Source: a virus
DNA length: 53,124 nt
Reading direction: 5' to 3' (one strand)
Virus record (IMG/VR): IMGVR_UViG_3300023091_000001
Coordinates: 1 to 53,124 of that record
Below, one piece after another: positions 18,421-25,152 of this stretch (position 1 is the first letter of the stretch; each line of letters opens with the position of its first letter). A program made the position numbers and the translations under genes. The notes beneath the pieces were generated by a model. The model did no database searches and was not told the DNA's origin. It worked only from the letters and a program-made list of their open reading frames with translations.

Positions 18421-19047
18421 CTATTTTTTTGTGTACTCTATAGCTTTGTCGCGTGTTTTAGGATTATCGAGAATTGCGATAGCTCGGTTGCAGCCATGGC
18501 AGAGTAGCCCACGAACCCGACCAGTTTTGTGATCGTGATCTACAAAGAGACCCCATTTACCTCTTGGGGGTCCTCCACAAATAGCGCATACTCCTTTTTG
18601 TTCATAAAGCATTTTAGAAAAATCGGCTGGTGTAAGCTTGTACTTTTGAAATCTCATCTTCTGGTAATTTTTGTGATTGTAAGACCTCATTTTTGCAATA
18701 TAGTGTTCACGATTTAACTCACGCCACTTACCCGTTGTTGCGTTTTTACAGTATTTGCACGTGTTCCTATGCCCGTCCGACATTCCGTAATCTCGATAAA
18801 AATTAATCATAGGTTGAGGATTGGATTGAGTACACCTAGGGTTAGTACAATTTTTTTCAGTTCTTTTTGCTTCAACAAAACCTTCATTAAACGCTTTGCG
18901 TAAGTTATCTCTTCTGTTTTTTTGCTGGGCTGCTTTACAGTATTTGCATTGACTCTGCAAACCGCTCTGGTTTCTTCTGTCAGATAAAAAATTAGTTTCT
19001 GATTGCGGATTTAGCTGATTGCAGTTCTTGTTACTACAGGTCTTCAT
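18421..19047 (-). CDS. Endonuclease VII-like homing endonuclease, free-standing
   Basis: A 208-residue protein. Two N-terminal zinc-binding repeats (C-x4-C ... C-x2-C at about residues 4-45 and 52-95, with QCKYCKAA and TCKYCKNA) are followed by a recombination endonuclease VII-type core: CAICGGPPRGKWGLFVDHDH, KTGRVRGLLCHGCN and AILDNP. The DHDH..G.VRGLLC..CN signature gives the His-Me nuclease site with its structural zinc. The start at 19047 has GGAGGT 7 bases upstream; a longer frame to 19095 has no such site. It lies just downstream of the intron-split capsid gene, behind its own promoter, and is related to the endonuclease inside intron 1. Confidence 0.85.
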   Translation of the reverse strand: MKTCSNKNCNQLNPQSETNFLSDRRNQSGLQSQCKYCKAAQQKNRRDNLRKAFNEGFVEAKRTEKNCTNPRCTQSNPQPMINFYRDYGMSDGHRNTCKYCKNATTGKWRELNREHYIAKMRSYNHKNYQKMRFQKYKLTPADFSKMLYEQKGVCAICGGPPRGKWGLFVDHDHKTGRVRGLLCHGCNRAIAILDNPKTRDKAIEYTKK

Positions 19048-19066
19048 ATCTAATACCTCCAGAATC

Positions 19067-19095
19067 AATATAACATAGTCTGCATCACAACACAA
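19067..19095 (-). promoter_or_regulatory. Sigma70-type promoter for the free-standing endonuclease and downstream head/tail genes
   Basis: Minus strand: -35 TTGTGT (19090-19095), 17-base spacer, -10 TATATT (19067-19072) with an extended TGn just before it. It lies between the terminator after the capsid gene and the ribosome-binding site of the endonuclease, so it could restart transcription of the genes that follow. Prediction by eye only. Confidence 0.6.
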
Positions 19096-19115
19096 CCCGG
19101 ATACTCACAATAACC

Positions 19116-19144
19116 AAAAAGGGCTTGATCTTTCGACCAAGCCC
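19116..19144 (-). terminator. Intrinsic terminator after the major capsid gene
   Basis: Minus strand: GGGCTTGGTC, GAAA tetraloop, GATCAAGCCC, then TTTTT. This is a 10-pair stem (one G.U) with a stable loop and a U-tract, 26 bases after the capsid stop codon. It should separate the very highly expressed capsid transcript from the genes downstream. Confidence 0.85.
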
Positions 19145-19169
19145 TCTAAGTTGCTTAACTTACTAAAGC

Positions 19170-21498
19170 TTATGCTGATAGTAAGCAGCGTCCGTTCCAA
19201 CCCGGAGCGTTGTTGCAAAGGTTTCCGTAGTACGTATTTGTTATCATTGAGTTTTTTATCTCAATTTCTTTGGCTTCGACTTTTGCCAAAGTCCAGCATA
19301 CATTTTCAATCTTTCGATTGTCATCCACTCTTGGAGATTTTTTATTCTGTGTAATCACAGTTTCAATCCCTACGCGTTACGCAGCCATCAACCAGTTACA
19401 GTCAATGGTTTGCTCGGTATTAGCATCACAGCTTTCACCGATTTTGGACGATTTTACATCGGCAACTACGGATTTGCGGAAACAGCCTTCCAAGGCTTGC
19501 AATCCATGAGTTACAGTCACAATGCTCGAATCCGATAACTCTATGATATTATTACCGATGCGGATTTCGAGCGCATCTGCCGTTCCCACGCGTAACCCTT
19601 CGAGACCTTCGAGTCCATACGTAAGCACGTGTGGCATTTTACCGAGGGATTTCAGCTTCCATGTGTCGAGCTGAAGCATGAACGCGTTCTTCGCGGGGCA
19701 GTTTCTGTCAGCGATGACAGTCATCTTCCCGGTCTGACCGCTGAGCTGTATCCCTTCGAAAGAGATATCAACTTCGTCATGTTTCACGTCAACATACTGG
19801 ATCTTCGCACCCAACGACTTCTCAAGGCTGGCATAAGAGACTGGGTTAATGAAAACATAGTCACTTGATGCACCCATGAGGTACATTTGGGCGTTCAGGT
19901 CGATCAGAGCTTCCTCGATGGGCCTATCATTCAGAACCTGATAGACACCAGAAAGCCTTTGGTCGGCTGAGCGGTTAACATTCCAGAACGAGTCAGTGCT
20001 TGCGACAGAGGTCGGAATCCACGCGGCCATTCCAGAAATCTTCAGGAAGGAGCCTGTGGTCGACGCACCAGCCGCTGGCAAATCACCGTCCACGCTGATG
20101 AAGCTGAGGGCGGCCCAGTTGCCTGACAATGAGCTGGAGACTGAGGTGCTGGAGATACCAGTCACGATGCCATTGATTCGGTCAATGCCCGTGATCTGAA
20201 CGGTGTCGGCTGAAGGAGCGCTGCCGTCGGTCGCAGACGCGACGAGCAACATTCCGACTTCCAACTTCGTGGTATCGGCGGCGTTTGTGATTGTGAAAAC
20301 TACAACGTTGGTTGCACCTGAGGTGGTCGGAGCAGCCGCGATTTGGGCGCGGGTTCCTGTGCCGTCACCAAACAGATCGGACGCGAGGTCGTTCGTGATA
20401 TTCCGAAAACCAGTGTCCATGTGGAGTTTGCATTCATCCACGAATGCGCCAGCGTTGTCCTTGGTGGCTTCGAGAAGTTCGTTCGTGATCGAAACAACTT
20501 CGTAGTTGCTGACACGATAAACCAGGAAGCTCGCCACGGCAGCGGCGGTCTGTTGTGATTGGGCGTTACTGAACGTTGCACTACGGCCCTGTGGGGCACC
20601 GTATACTAGGGGCACTGGGAAATACTTCAAATATCAGCTAGTTAGCTGACTTTGTTATCGCCGGGGCTCTTTATCCCAGGCTTCTTAAACTTCTTTAAGT
20701 ATGCGGCTAATTGTTCAATCATTTCGAGACTATCTTGCATATATCCTAATGCTGGATTACACCGATCACACAATAAAGCTCTCACGACTCCAGTCTGATG
20801 ATCGTGATCTACAGCAAATTTGCGTTTCATTTGGTCTTGCACGATTCCACATGATGCACAACATCCGTTTTGAGCATTAAACATGGTATTGTACTGCTCA
20901 ACACTAATCCCGTAATGCCGTTTTAAATCATGCTTAAAATACGTTTGTTTTCGACTTTCTGGATGCTTGGCATTCCAAGCGAGTCTAAATTCACGTTTAC
21001 AGGATTTACATTGGCTGTTGAACCCATCGGAATGTTGCTTATCTTTGTGAAAAGCGCTAGTCTCTTTTTCTATCTTACACTTGCTACATACTTTTAGTTT
21101 AAGTTCAGAGCACATTTTTTGACCTCCACCATCTACAAAGGTATCACATATCATCCGATACCGCAATACTTTTGTTTCGGTCTCAGTCAATCGGACACTC
21201 TTGGGAGCATTATATTCTGGCATTGCCAGGGTCAACTCCTGCTCGTTACGCTGATTATGTCTTTTTACTTCCATAATTTAGCTCGGTATTTGCATCTCAG
21301 CATTCACCGATTTTGTCCAATTTAACGTTGGCAAGTTTATCGTTCACCAACAAACCCTTGGGTTGATTCGTCCTTAGGGACTAGAGCCAAAAACGGATTC
21401 CGTTTAAAGATCAGGTCCTTCATGACGTAACTGGGATCGTCGTATAGTTCCTTCAGTGCCGCGATTTGGTTACTAACATTGGCATATACAGCAGCCAT
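19170..21498 (-). CDS. Major capsid protein, three exons split by two group I introns
   Basis: Exon 1 is 21498-21346 (51 codons, MAAVYANVSNQIAALKELYD to ESTQGFVG), exon 2 is 20627-19554 (358 codons, KYFPVPLVYGAPQGRSATF to LEIRIG), and exon 3 is 19232-19170 (20 codons plus stop, YYGNLCNNAPGWNGRCLLSA). Joined, they give a 429-residue protein with no phase change. The join FVG-KYFPVPLVYG and the ending APGWNGR are what HK97-type podovirus capsid proteins of this kind show. Exon 1 has GAGG 9 bases before its ATG. Read without splicing, exon 2 would need a TTG start with no ribosome-binding site and would end in 58 residues of intron sequence. The scaffold gene is upstream, a strong terminator downstream. 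Confidence 0.88.
19233..19553 (-). ncRNA. Group I-type intron 2 in the major capsid gene, no internal gene
   Basis: A 321-nt insert. The 5' exon end CATCGGT (19560-19554) pairs with GCCGATG (19463-19457) over 7 bases with U.G at the splice site (P1, with a loop of about 90 nt). CCGTAGT (19471-19465), one base upstream of that guide, pairs with ACTACGG in the 3' exon (19231-19225) as P10. The last intron base is G (19233). P4 is TCGGT/ACCGA (19441-19437 with 19418-19414); P5 is AGC/GCT (19433-19431 with 19424-19422). I did not draw P3, P7 and P8. The stretch reads through from exon 2, which makes the unspliced frame look like one gene. Confidence 0.82.
20628..21345 (-). ncRNA. Group I-type intron 1 in the major capsid gene, carrying a homing endonuclease
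   Basis: A 718-nt insert. The 5' exon end TGTTGGT (21352-21346) pairs with GCCAACG (21332-21326) as P1, with U.G at the splice site and a loop of about 13 nt. ACTT (21336-21333), next to the guide, pairs with AAGT at the start of the 3' exon (20627-20624) as P10. The last intron base is G (20628). P4 is TCGGT/ACCGA (21310-21306 with 21287-21283) and P5 is TGC/GCA (21302-21300 with 21293-21291). A terminal hairpin CAGCT-AACT-AGCTG stands just before the 3' site and overlaps the stop of the endonuclease gene. Core helices P3, P7 and P8 were not fully drawn. Confidence 0.85.
20642..21115 (-). CDS. Intron-encoded endonuclease VII-like homing endonuclease
   Basis: A 157-residue protein inside capsid intron 1. 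One N-terminal zinc repeat (VCSKCKIEKETSAFHKD, then QCKSCKRE) precedes the endonuclease VII core: CCASCGIVQDQ, FAVDHDHQTGVVRALLCDRC, and NPALGYMQDS. The start at 21115 is chosen because GGAGGT lies 6 bases upstream. A longer frame to 21274 would translate the conserved intron core and is not credible. Homing endonucleases of this type cut intronless alleles so that the intron is copied in. The gene at 18421-19047 is a relative with two zinc repeats. Confidence 0.85.
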   Translation of the reverse strand: MCSELKLKVCSKCKIEKETSAFHKDKQHSDGFNSQCKSCKREFRLAWNAKHPESRKQTYFKHDLKRHYGISVEQYNTMFNAQNGCCASCGIVQDQMKRKFAVDHDHQTGVVRALLCDRCNPALGYMQDSLEMIEQLAAYLKKFKKPGIKSPGDNKVS

Positions 21499-21559
21499 GT
21501 GATGTATCCTCGCACTGAGCTAGTCCTATATTCAGCACCATGCTAAATATCTGACATCG

Positions 21560-22630
21560 CTATGATTTTAACTGTCCATTGAATGCTGCAATTGCCCGTG
21601 CTCGTCGCTCTTCCATCGTCAATGGAGGTCTATGTGATGACTGCGCTATGCTGTGCGATAGAGTGCGACTTGGTTGCTGCTGGGGAGTAACTGGCTGATT
21701 CCCTGAGTCCGGCTGCGCCAGGGGAGCTAACTTCGACTTCACTTTGTCTAGTGAAGCCATCCGGATTGCTTCGTCGAGTAAGTACGTTTCGACTTCCTTG
21801 CAAGCATCCTCGGTTGTCAGCAAAACGCCATCACTGTCGAACGTTTGCTTTATTAACTCGACAACGCTTTCTTCTGCGCTCATCGCCTTTATGGTCGCGA
21901 AATCATTGTTTCTTTCGACCTGAACTTTAACGTCGTTCCTGACTTGATTAAGCGCGTTCTCGTAAGCTGTTTGCTGCGAGTTTTTCCACTCTTGCTGCGT
22001 CGACTCTTGGCTCTTTTGGATCTTGGCTATCTCAGACTTGAGTTCCGCAATCTGCTTCGCTTCTGGCGAGGGCGGATTGAGGAGTGATTCGGTCAGACGG
22101 TTGTAGTCAATCCCATGCTGTTGCAGAGTTCCCAAAGTGTCCTGTTGTAGTTGTCGAATGACTTCGGCTCTGGCTTCTTCACGAATCGTTTGCTCACGAG
22201 TTTGAAAGGCCTTTTCCCTAGCGTCGATATCGGCTTTCTCTTGCCGCATTTGCTTTTCCCTTCGGGCAAGGGCTGCAAATCTAGCTGAGTCAGCGGGAGG
22301 TTGAGGCTTGCTTGTTACCGGTGTCGCTGCTTTCGGTTCCTCACTAGGGGCGGAAACTTGTGGTACGGAACTCGGCTCCCCTGATTTCGCCGTAGATGCC
22401 CCTACAATCGACGCCGATGTTTCCTGAGTAGGTTGAGTAGGGCTGGACGCTCCGGATGCACTGGCGACCCCTTCTGACGCAATTGCTGGGGTACTGGGCG
22501 CTGGGGCCGTGGGCGGCGGTGTTGGGTGCGCGGTGTGTTTCTGTGTGTGGGCTTGGATGGTAGCGTTCGGAAGACCGCTGCGGCCAGGGGCCACTTCCGT
22601 GTGTGCGCTACGTGATGTAACGATTGGCAT
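21560..22630 (-). CDS. Capsid scaffolding protein
   Basis: A 356-residue protein. Residues 1-115 are Pro/Ser/Thr/Ala-rich and disordered. Residues 118-170 are a highly charged helical segment (LARREKQMRQEKADIDAREK). Further coiled-coil follows at about 200-250, and the C-terminus is basic (TMEERRARAIAAFNGQLKS), as expected for a scaffold binding the inner capsid surface. It sits directly upstream of the capsid gene, separated by 61 bases. Length, composition and position all fit a scaffolding protein of short-tailed phages. Confidence 0.8.
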   Translation of the reverse strand: MPIVTSRSAHTEVAPGRSGLPNATIQAHTQKHTAHPTPPPTAPAPSTPAIASEGVASASGASSPTQPTQETSASIVGASTAKSGEPSSVPQVSAPSEEPKAATPVTSKPQPPADSARFAALARREKQMRQEKADIDAREKAFQTREQTIREEARAEVIRQLQQDTLGTLQQHGIDYNRLTESLLNPPSPEAKQIAELKSEIAKIQKSQESTQQEWKNSQQTAYENALNQVRNDVKVQVERNNDFATIKAMSAEESVVELIKQTFDSDGVLLTTEDACKEVETYLLDEAIRMASLDKVKSKLAPLAQPDSGNQPVTPQQQPSRTLSHSIAQSSHRPPLTMEERRARAIAAFNGQLKS

Positions 22631-23008
22631 AAATAGCTCTCCTTAAGTTTTGTGTTGCTAGCTTGCCGCAATTCAGGTGCGACGCCTGGAATGCACAAAT
22701 TGTGAATTCATGAAAGGCAGTATGTGTGTGTATTTGCCTTATATGCGTTATGCGCCGCCGCAGGGCTCGGGGGGAGAGGAAATGAGAGTAGGGCGGCCAA
22801 CTCAACTAGTAATATATACTCAATATCGCGTAGTTAAGTAGTGAAGCCTTTATATACTACTTAGTAATATATACATACTCAATATCGCGTAGTACAGCTA
22901 TTAAGCTCGAAATCACTTGCAATCCACAACGAAATAAGTTAGTATTAATTCATGGTCGAACAAGAAAAGCCTAAATCGTTCGACCAGCGGAATTCTCGGA
23001 GGAGCACG
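22631..23008. other. Divergent intergenic region between the late (leftward) and recombinase (rightward) units
   Basis: About 320-380 bases without a convincing gene. It holds the leftward start region for the scaffold/capsid transcript, an AT-rich stretch with two direct repeats (22807-22834 and 22862-22893), and the upstream region of the zinc protein. Short frames here (for example 22608-22805 minus) have no coding character. Confidence 0.6.
22807..22893. repeat. Pair of direct repeats upstream of the serine recombinase
   Basis: TAGTAATATATA-CTCAATATCGCGTAGT at 22807-22834 recurs at 22862-22893 with a 4-base insertion (CATA) in the middle. The centres are about 57 bases apart. The spacing region itself contains TATATACTAC and similar half-sites. 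Repeats of this type next to a resolvase gene can be recombination (res-like) sites or operators. Each copy also holds TTGAGT on the minus strand, a possible -35 element for leftward transcription. Confidence 0.55.
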
Positions 23009-23239
23009 ATGTCCCGAAAATCGAATCAAAAACAGAACAAAGCGGGTTTCACAAAAACTTGCCGGACGTGTAGAGCTAAGTTGCCTCTTGAAAAATTTTT
23101 TTACTCGGAGCTTACGGGGGACTACCGTTGGGCGAACTGCGCCAAGTGCGCTGCAGCTAATATTGCTAACGAAAAGTACGGCTCCCTGGAAACGCAGGAG
23201 TTGTGGTTTCATAGATTGGACTGGTTACTACTTGGGTAG
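23009..23239 (+). CDS. Small zinc-binding protein upstream of the recombinase
   Basis: A 76-residue basic protein with CRTC...(about 30 residues)...CAKC, a four-cysteine treble-clef or zinc-ribbon layout (TCRTCRAKLPLEKFFYS and NCAKCAAANI). The layout resembles the N-terminal zinc repeat of the endonuclease VII-like genes of this genome. The start at 23009 is preferred because GGAGG lies 6 bases upstream; an upstream ATG at 22952 lacks a site. It ends 9 bases before the recombinase start, so the two are probably co-transcribed. Confidence 0.7.
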   Translation: MSRKSNQKQNKAGFTKTCRTCRAKLPLEKFFYSELTGDYRWANCAKCAAANIANEKYGSLETQELWFHRLDWLLLG

Positions 23240-23248
23240 GAGGTTTTT

Positions 23249-23857
23249 ATGCCAGGACACGCATTAGGTCGCGTAGCAATTTATCTGCGCTGCAGCACAA
23301 ACGAACAAACCACGGATTCCCAGCGGGTCGAGCTGCAGGAGTACGTTGCTCATCGCATGTACGCTACTTTGGAAATTTTTGATGACGCTGGCCACTCCGG
23401 GGCTTCAACCAATCGTCCGGAAATGAAACGGCTGATGAAACTGGCTCGTGAGCGGAAGATTGATACCGTGGTAGTATACAAACTCGACCGCTGGTTTCGC
23501 TCTCTGAGTGAGACCGTGTGGACCCTGAAAGAGTTGACCGAGTTGGGGATTTCGTTTATCGCTCTAAAAGACCAGATTGATTTAACCACTGCGGTCGGAA
23601 GGCTGACTGCAAATATGCTAGCGAGCTTTGCGGAGTTCGAGCGCGAGATTATTTCCGAACGAGTTCGAAGCGGGTTGAAGGCGGCTAAAGCTAAGGGCAA
23701 GCGCTTGGGGGCGAAACCCAAAGACGTGGACATGACGCAAGCTCGTGCTCTGATTGCGTCCGGTAAGTCTTACGGAGAGACTGCTAAGATTACGGGACTA
23801 CCGGCTAATTTTATCTATCGCCGACTAAATCCCAAGGCTCCAGAGACTGTGGAGTGA
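23249..23857 (+). CDS. Serine recombinase (resolvase/invertase family)
   Basis: A 202-residue protein with the full resolvase layout. The catalytic Ser16 lies in IYLRCSTNEQTTDSQR. DAGHSGASTNRPEMKRLM follows at about residues 46-63, VVVYKLDRWFRSLSET holds the active-site arginines, and a long E helix (LASFAEFEREIISERVRSGL) leads to a C-terminal helix-turn-helix (ALIASGKSYGETAKITGLP). AGGAGG stands 6 bases before the ATG. Length matches small resolvases and invertases rather than large serine integrases. Possible roles are resolution of genome multimers, inversion of a segment, or integration with help. Direct repeats 360-440 bases upstream are candidate sites. Confidence 0.88.
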   Translation: MPGHALGRVAIYLRCSTNEQTTDSQRVELQEYVAHRMYATLEIFDDAGHSGASTNRPEMKRLMKLARERKIDTVVVYKLDRWFRSLSETVWTLKELTELGISFIALKDQIDLTTAVGRLTANMLASFAEFEREIISERVRSGLKAAKAKGKRLGAKPKDVDMTQARALIASGKSYGETAKITGLPANFIYRRLNPKAPETVE

Positions 23858-23933
23858 ACTGATTCTAATTTTCATTCCTACGAAAATATAATTTGTTATT
23901 TTGTAAATACCTGATATCACTCTTCTATAAAAT

Positions 23934-23961
23934 TTGACATCTTAAAATTGACCTCTAAAAT
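23934..23961 (+). promoter_or_regulatory. Sigma70-type promoter, rightward
   Basis: TTGACA (23934-23939), 16-base spacer, TAAAAT (23956-23961). It is 77 bases after the recombinase stop and points into the repeat region and the small-gene block that starts at 24855. It is a good match to the host consensus and a candidate early promoter. By eye only. Confidence 0.55.
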
Positions 23962-24007
23962 TTCTAGGCTGGAGTTTGCAGTGATCGAGGTCTTTTGAGA
24001 TCACAAA

Positions 24008-24033
24008 CCCGGTCCTACCCCTCCCCCTCCCCC
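24008..24033 (-). other. Potential G-quadruplex tract
   Basis: On the minus strand: GGGGG, A, GGGGG, A, GGGG, then TAGGACC and GGG. Four guanine runs with loops of 1, 1 and 7 bases would satisfy the usual G4 rule. On the plus strand the same DNA continues with GGTGGGG, so a C-rich/G-rich hairpin is also possible. It is non-coding. Confidence 0.5.
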
Positions 24034-24260
24034 GGTGGGGCCTCTCCGCTTGTGTGTCCGCAAACATCCCGCTCTCTCGCGTGTGCAAATACCTTACACA
24101 ACCTGCGTTCATTCTATTAACCCCGTGCATTCGCAAGCCTGACACTTGTGCCTGGTACTTTCAATCTACATACTATGTTCTGCGGGATGCGGCCGTGTGT
24201 TACAATGCCCAAGGCTCAGCGTCAAACAGTTAGGGAATGTGAATGTATTGGCTGTAAAGT

Positions 24261-24276
24261 CACGTGGATTATAAGG
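24261..24276 (+). promoter_or_regulatory. Element shared with 27986-28001 (CACGTGGATTATAAGG)
   Basis: CACGTGGATTATAAGG here matches CACGTGGATTATAGGG on the minus strand at 28001-27986 in 15 of 16 positions. Both are in non-coding DNA of the rightward early block and face each other. A bound regulator or a shared promoter core (ATTATA read in the other direction is TATAAT) would explain it. The function is not known. Confidence 0.5.
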
Positions 24277-24370
24277 CATTGTACGTTAAATGAGGTTATA
24301 GCCTTACTTTAGGGCTAATTTAGATGTGATGTGTTCAATCAAGGCTTAAAGTGAAAGGTACGCATCAAAG

Positions 24371-24454
24371 TTGATGCATATTATGATGCATATTATGATG
24401 CGTATTATGATGCATATTATGATGTGTATTACTATGCGTATTATGATGCATATC
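24371..24454 (+). repeat. Seven 12-bp tandem repeats (ATGATGCATATT)
   Basis: Seven contiguous 12-base units, consensus ATGATGCATATT with one or two changes each (for example ATGATGCGTATT and ATGATGTGTATT). ATGCAT is a short palindrome inside every unit. Spacing of just over one helical turn means a binding protein would sit on one face of the DNA. They lie in non-coding DNA and are therefore candidate iterons of an origin or of a partition or packaging site. Confidence 0.8.
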
Positions 24455-24854
24455 AACCTTCATATTCCATGCATATCAGTACACCCTCTACATGCACATC
24501 ACTACACACATTTTCAGCTGGTTTATGCACACACACACACGCGCGCGCAACTGCACTACACTGCTATATAAGTATACCACAATTAAACTGCTGTACATGT
24601 ATACCATCCTCATACCAATAGCTCGCTGTACATCAAACGCTTCACACCCAATGCAATTGTGGCAATCAGCACAATGCTGCATACCAACTTGACATTGTAC
24701 ACTACTCGCACATCACGCACGACGCACGCACAAACTGCAATTGTGGTGTCTAAAACTTCACGCATTCACACAATTGGGTGTGCGTGGCGGATTGGCATGG
24801 CGGATGCAATACTTGTTTAATAGAACAGACGCACACGAACACGGGAGATTCATT

Positions 24855-25037
24855 ATGATTATAATTGCGTTAATATCGACAGTTTGCTTGATTCAGGCTA
24901 TACGGACGATGCATATCAGCCATCTTGCAGAGCGCGAACACAGACGCATCGACGCTGAATGCGCAAAAGCCCTTCGACTAGGGTTGTACAATCGCCGCAG
25001 TATTGCACATCATTACACGATAACCGATACGAAGTAA
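24855..25037 (+). CDS. Small single-span membrane protein
   Basis: A 60-residue protein. The N-terminal hydrophobic segment MIIIALISTVCLIQAI is followed by a charged, His/Arg-rich tail. GGGAGA stands 7 bases before the ATG at 24855. The frame extends upstream to 24741, but that part is repeat DNA. It is the first of a run of tiny genes (24855, 25048, 25153), each with its own ribosome-binding site. Function unknown. Confidence 0.6.
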   Translation: MIIIALISTVCLIQAIRTMHISHLAEREHRRIDAECAKALRLGLYNRRSIAHHYTITDTK

Positions 25038-25047
25038 GGAGTTTAAT

Positions 25048-25140
25048 ATGAGTGCATTTACAGTATTCTGTATCTTGGTCATACTCGGATGTTGGAAGAG
25101 CGACGTGCAAGATTCAATAGAGCGGTTAAACCGCAAGTAA
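25048..25140 (+). CDS. Tiny membrane-anchored peptide
   Basis: Thirty residues: MSAFTVFCILVILGCW, then a charged tail DVQDSIERLNRK. AAGGAG lies 8 bases before the ATG and the gene is 10 bases after the previous stop. VILGC looks like a short lipobox, but a 14-residue signal is unusually short. It is plausible as a real small early protein because of its ribosome-binding site and position. Confidence 0.5.
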   Translation: MSAFTVFCILVILGCWKSDVQDSIERLNRK

Positions 25141-25152
25141 GGGAGCCGACTG

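Larger units (their letters stand above)
23858..24854. other. Non-coding, repeat-rich region (possible replication origin)
   Basis: About 1 kb without a supported gene. It holds a promoter-like site (23934-23961), a C-rich tract that is G-quadruplex capable on the other strand (24008-24033), an element shared in inverted orientation with 27986-28001 (24261-24276), seven 12-bp iterons (24371-24454), a CA/CG dinucleotide run (about 24529-24550) and two copies of TGCAATTGTGG (24652-24662 and 24738-24748). Frames in this stretch translate the repeats (MMHIMMHIMM and the like) and have no ribosome-binding sites. Iterons plus AT-rich flank suggest an origin, but nothing proves it. Confidence 0.5.

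Noticed and set aside
19170-19358. Separate 62-residue protein ending APGWNGRCLLSA
   Set aside because: Only its last 20 residues are conserved capsid sequence (exon 3); the rest translates intron 2.
19377-20630. A single 417-residue major capsid frame with a TTG start
   Set aside because: The start has no ribosome-binding site. The true N-terminus lies upstream across an intron, and the last 58 codons are intron 2 sequence; splicing pairings give a better 429-residue product.
21116-21274. N-terminal extension of the intron endonuclease
   Set aside because: It would translate the conserved P4/P5 region and the rest of the intron core; GGAGGT is before the ATG at 21115.
23350-23733. Minus-strand 127-residue ORF
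   Set aside because: It is antisense to the serine recombinase, whose catalytic motifs are clear.
23249-23857. Large serine integrase proving lysogeny
   Set aside because: At 202 residues it has only the resolvase core and a short HTH, without the large C-terminal DNA-binding domains of serine integrases; no attachment site was identified.
24371-24454. CRISPR array
   Set aside because: Units are contiguous 12-mers with no spacers and there are no cas-like genes.
24371-24692. ORFs such as MMHIMMHIMM and overlapping frames on both strands
   Set aside because: They are translations of 12-bp repeats and CA/CG runs, lack ribosome-binding sites, and have no coding character.
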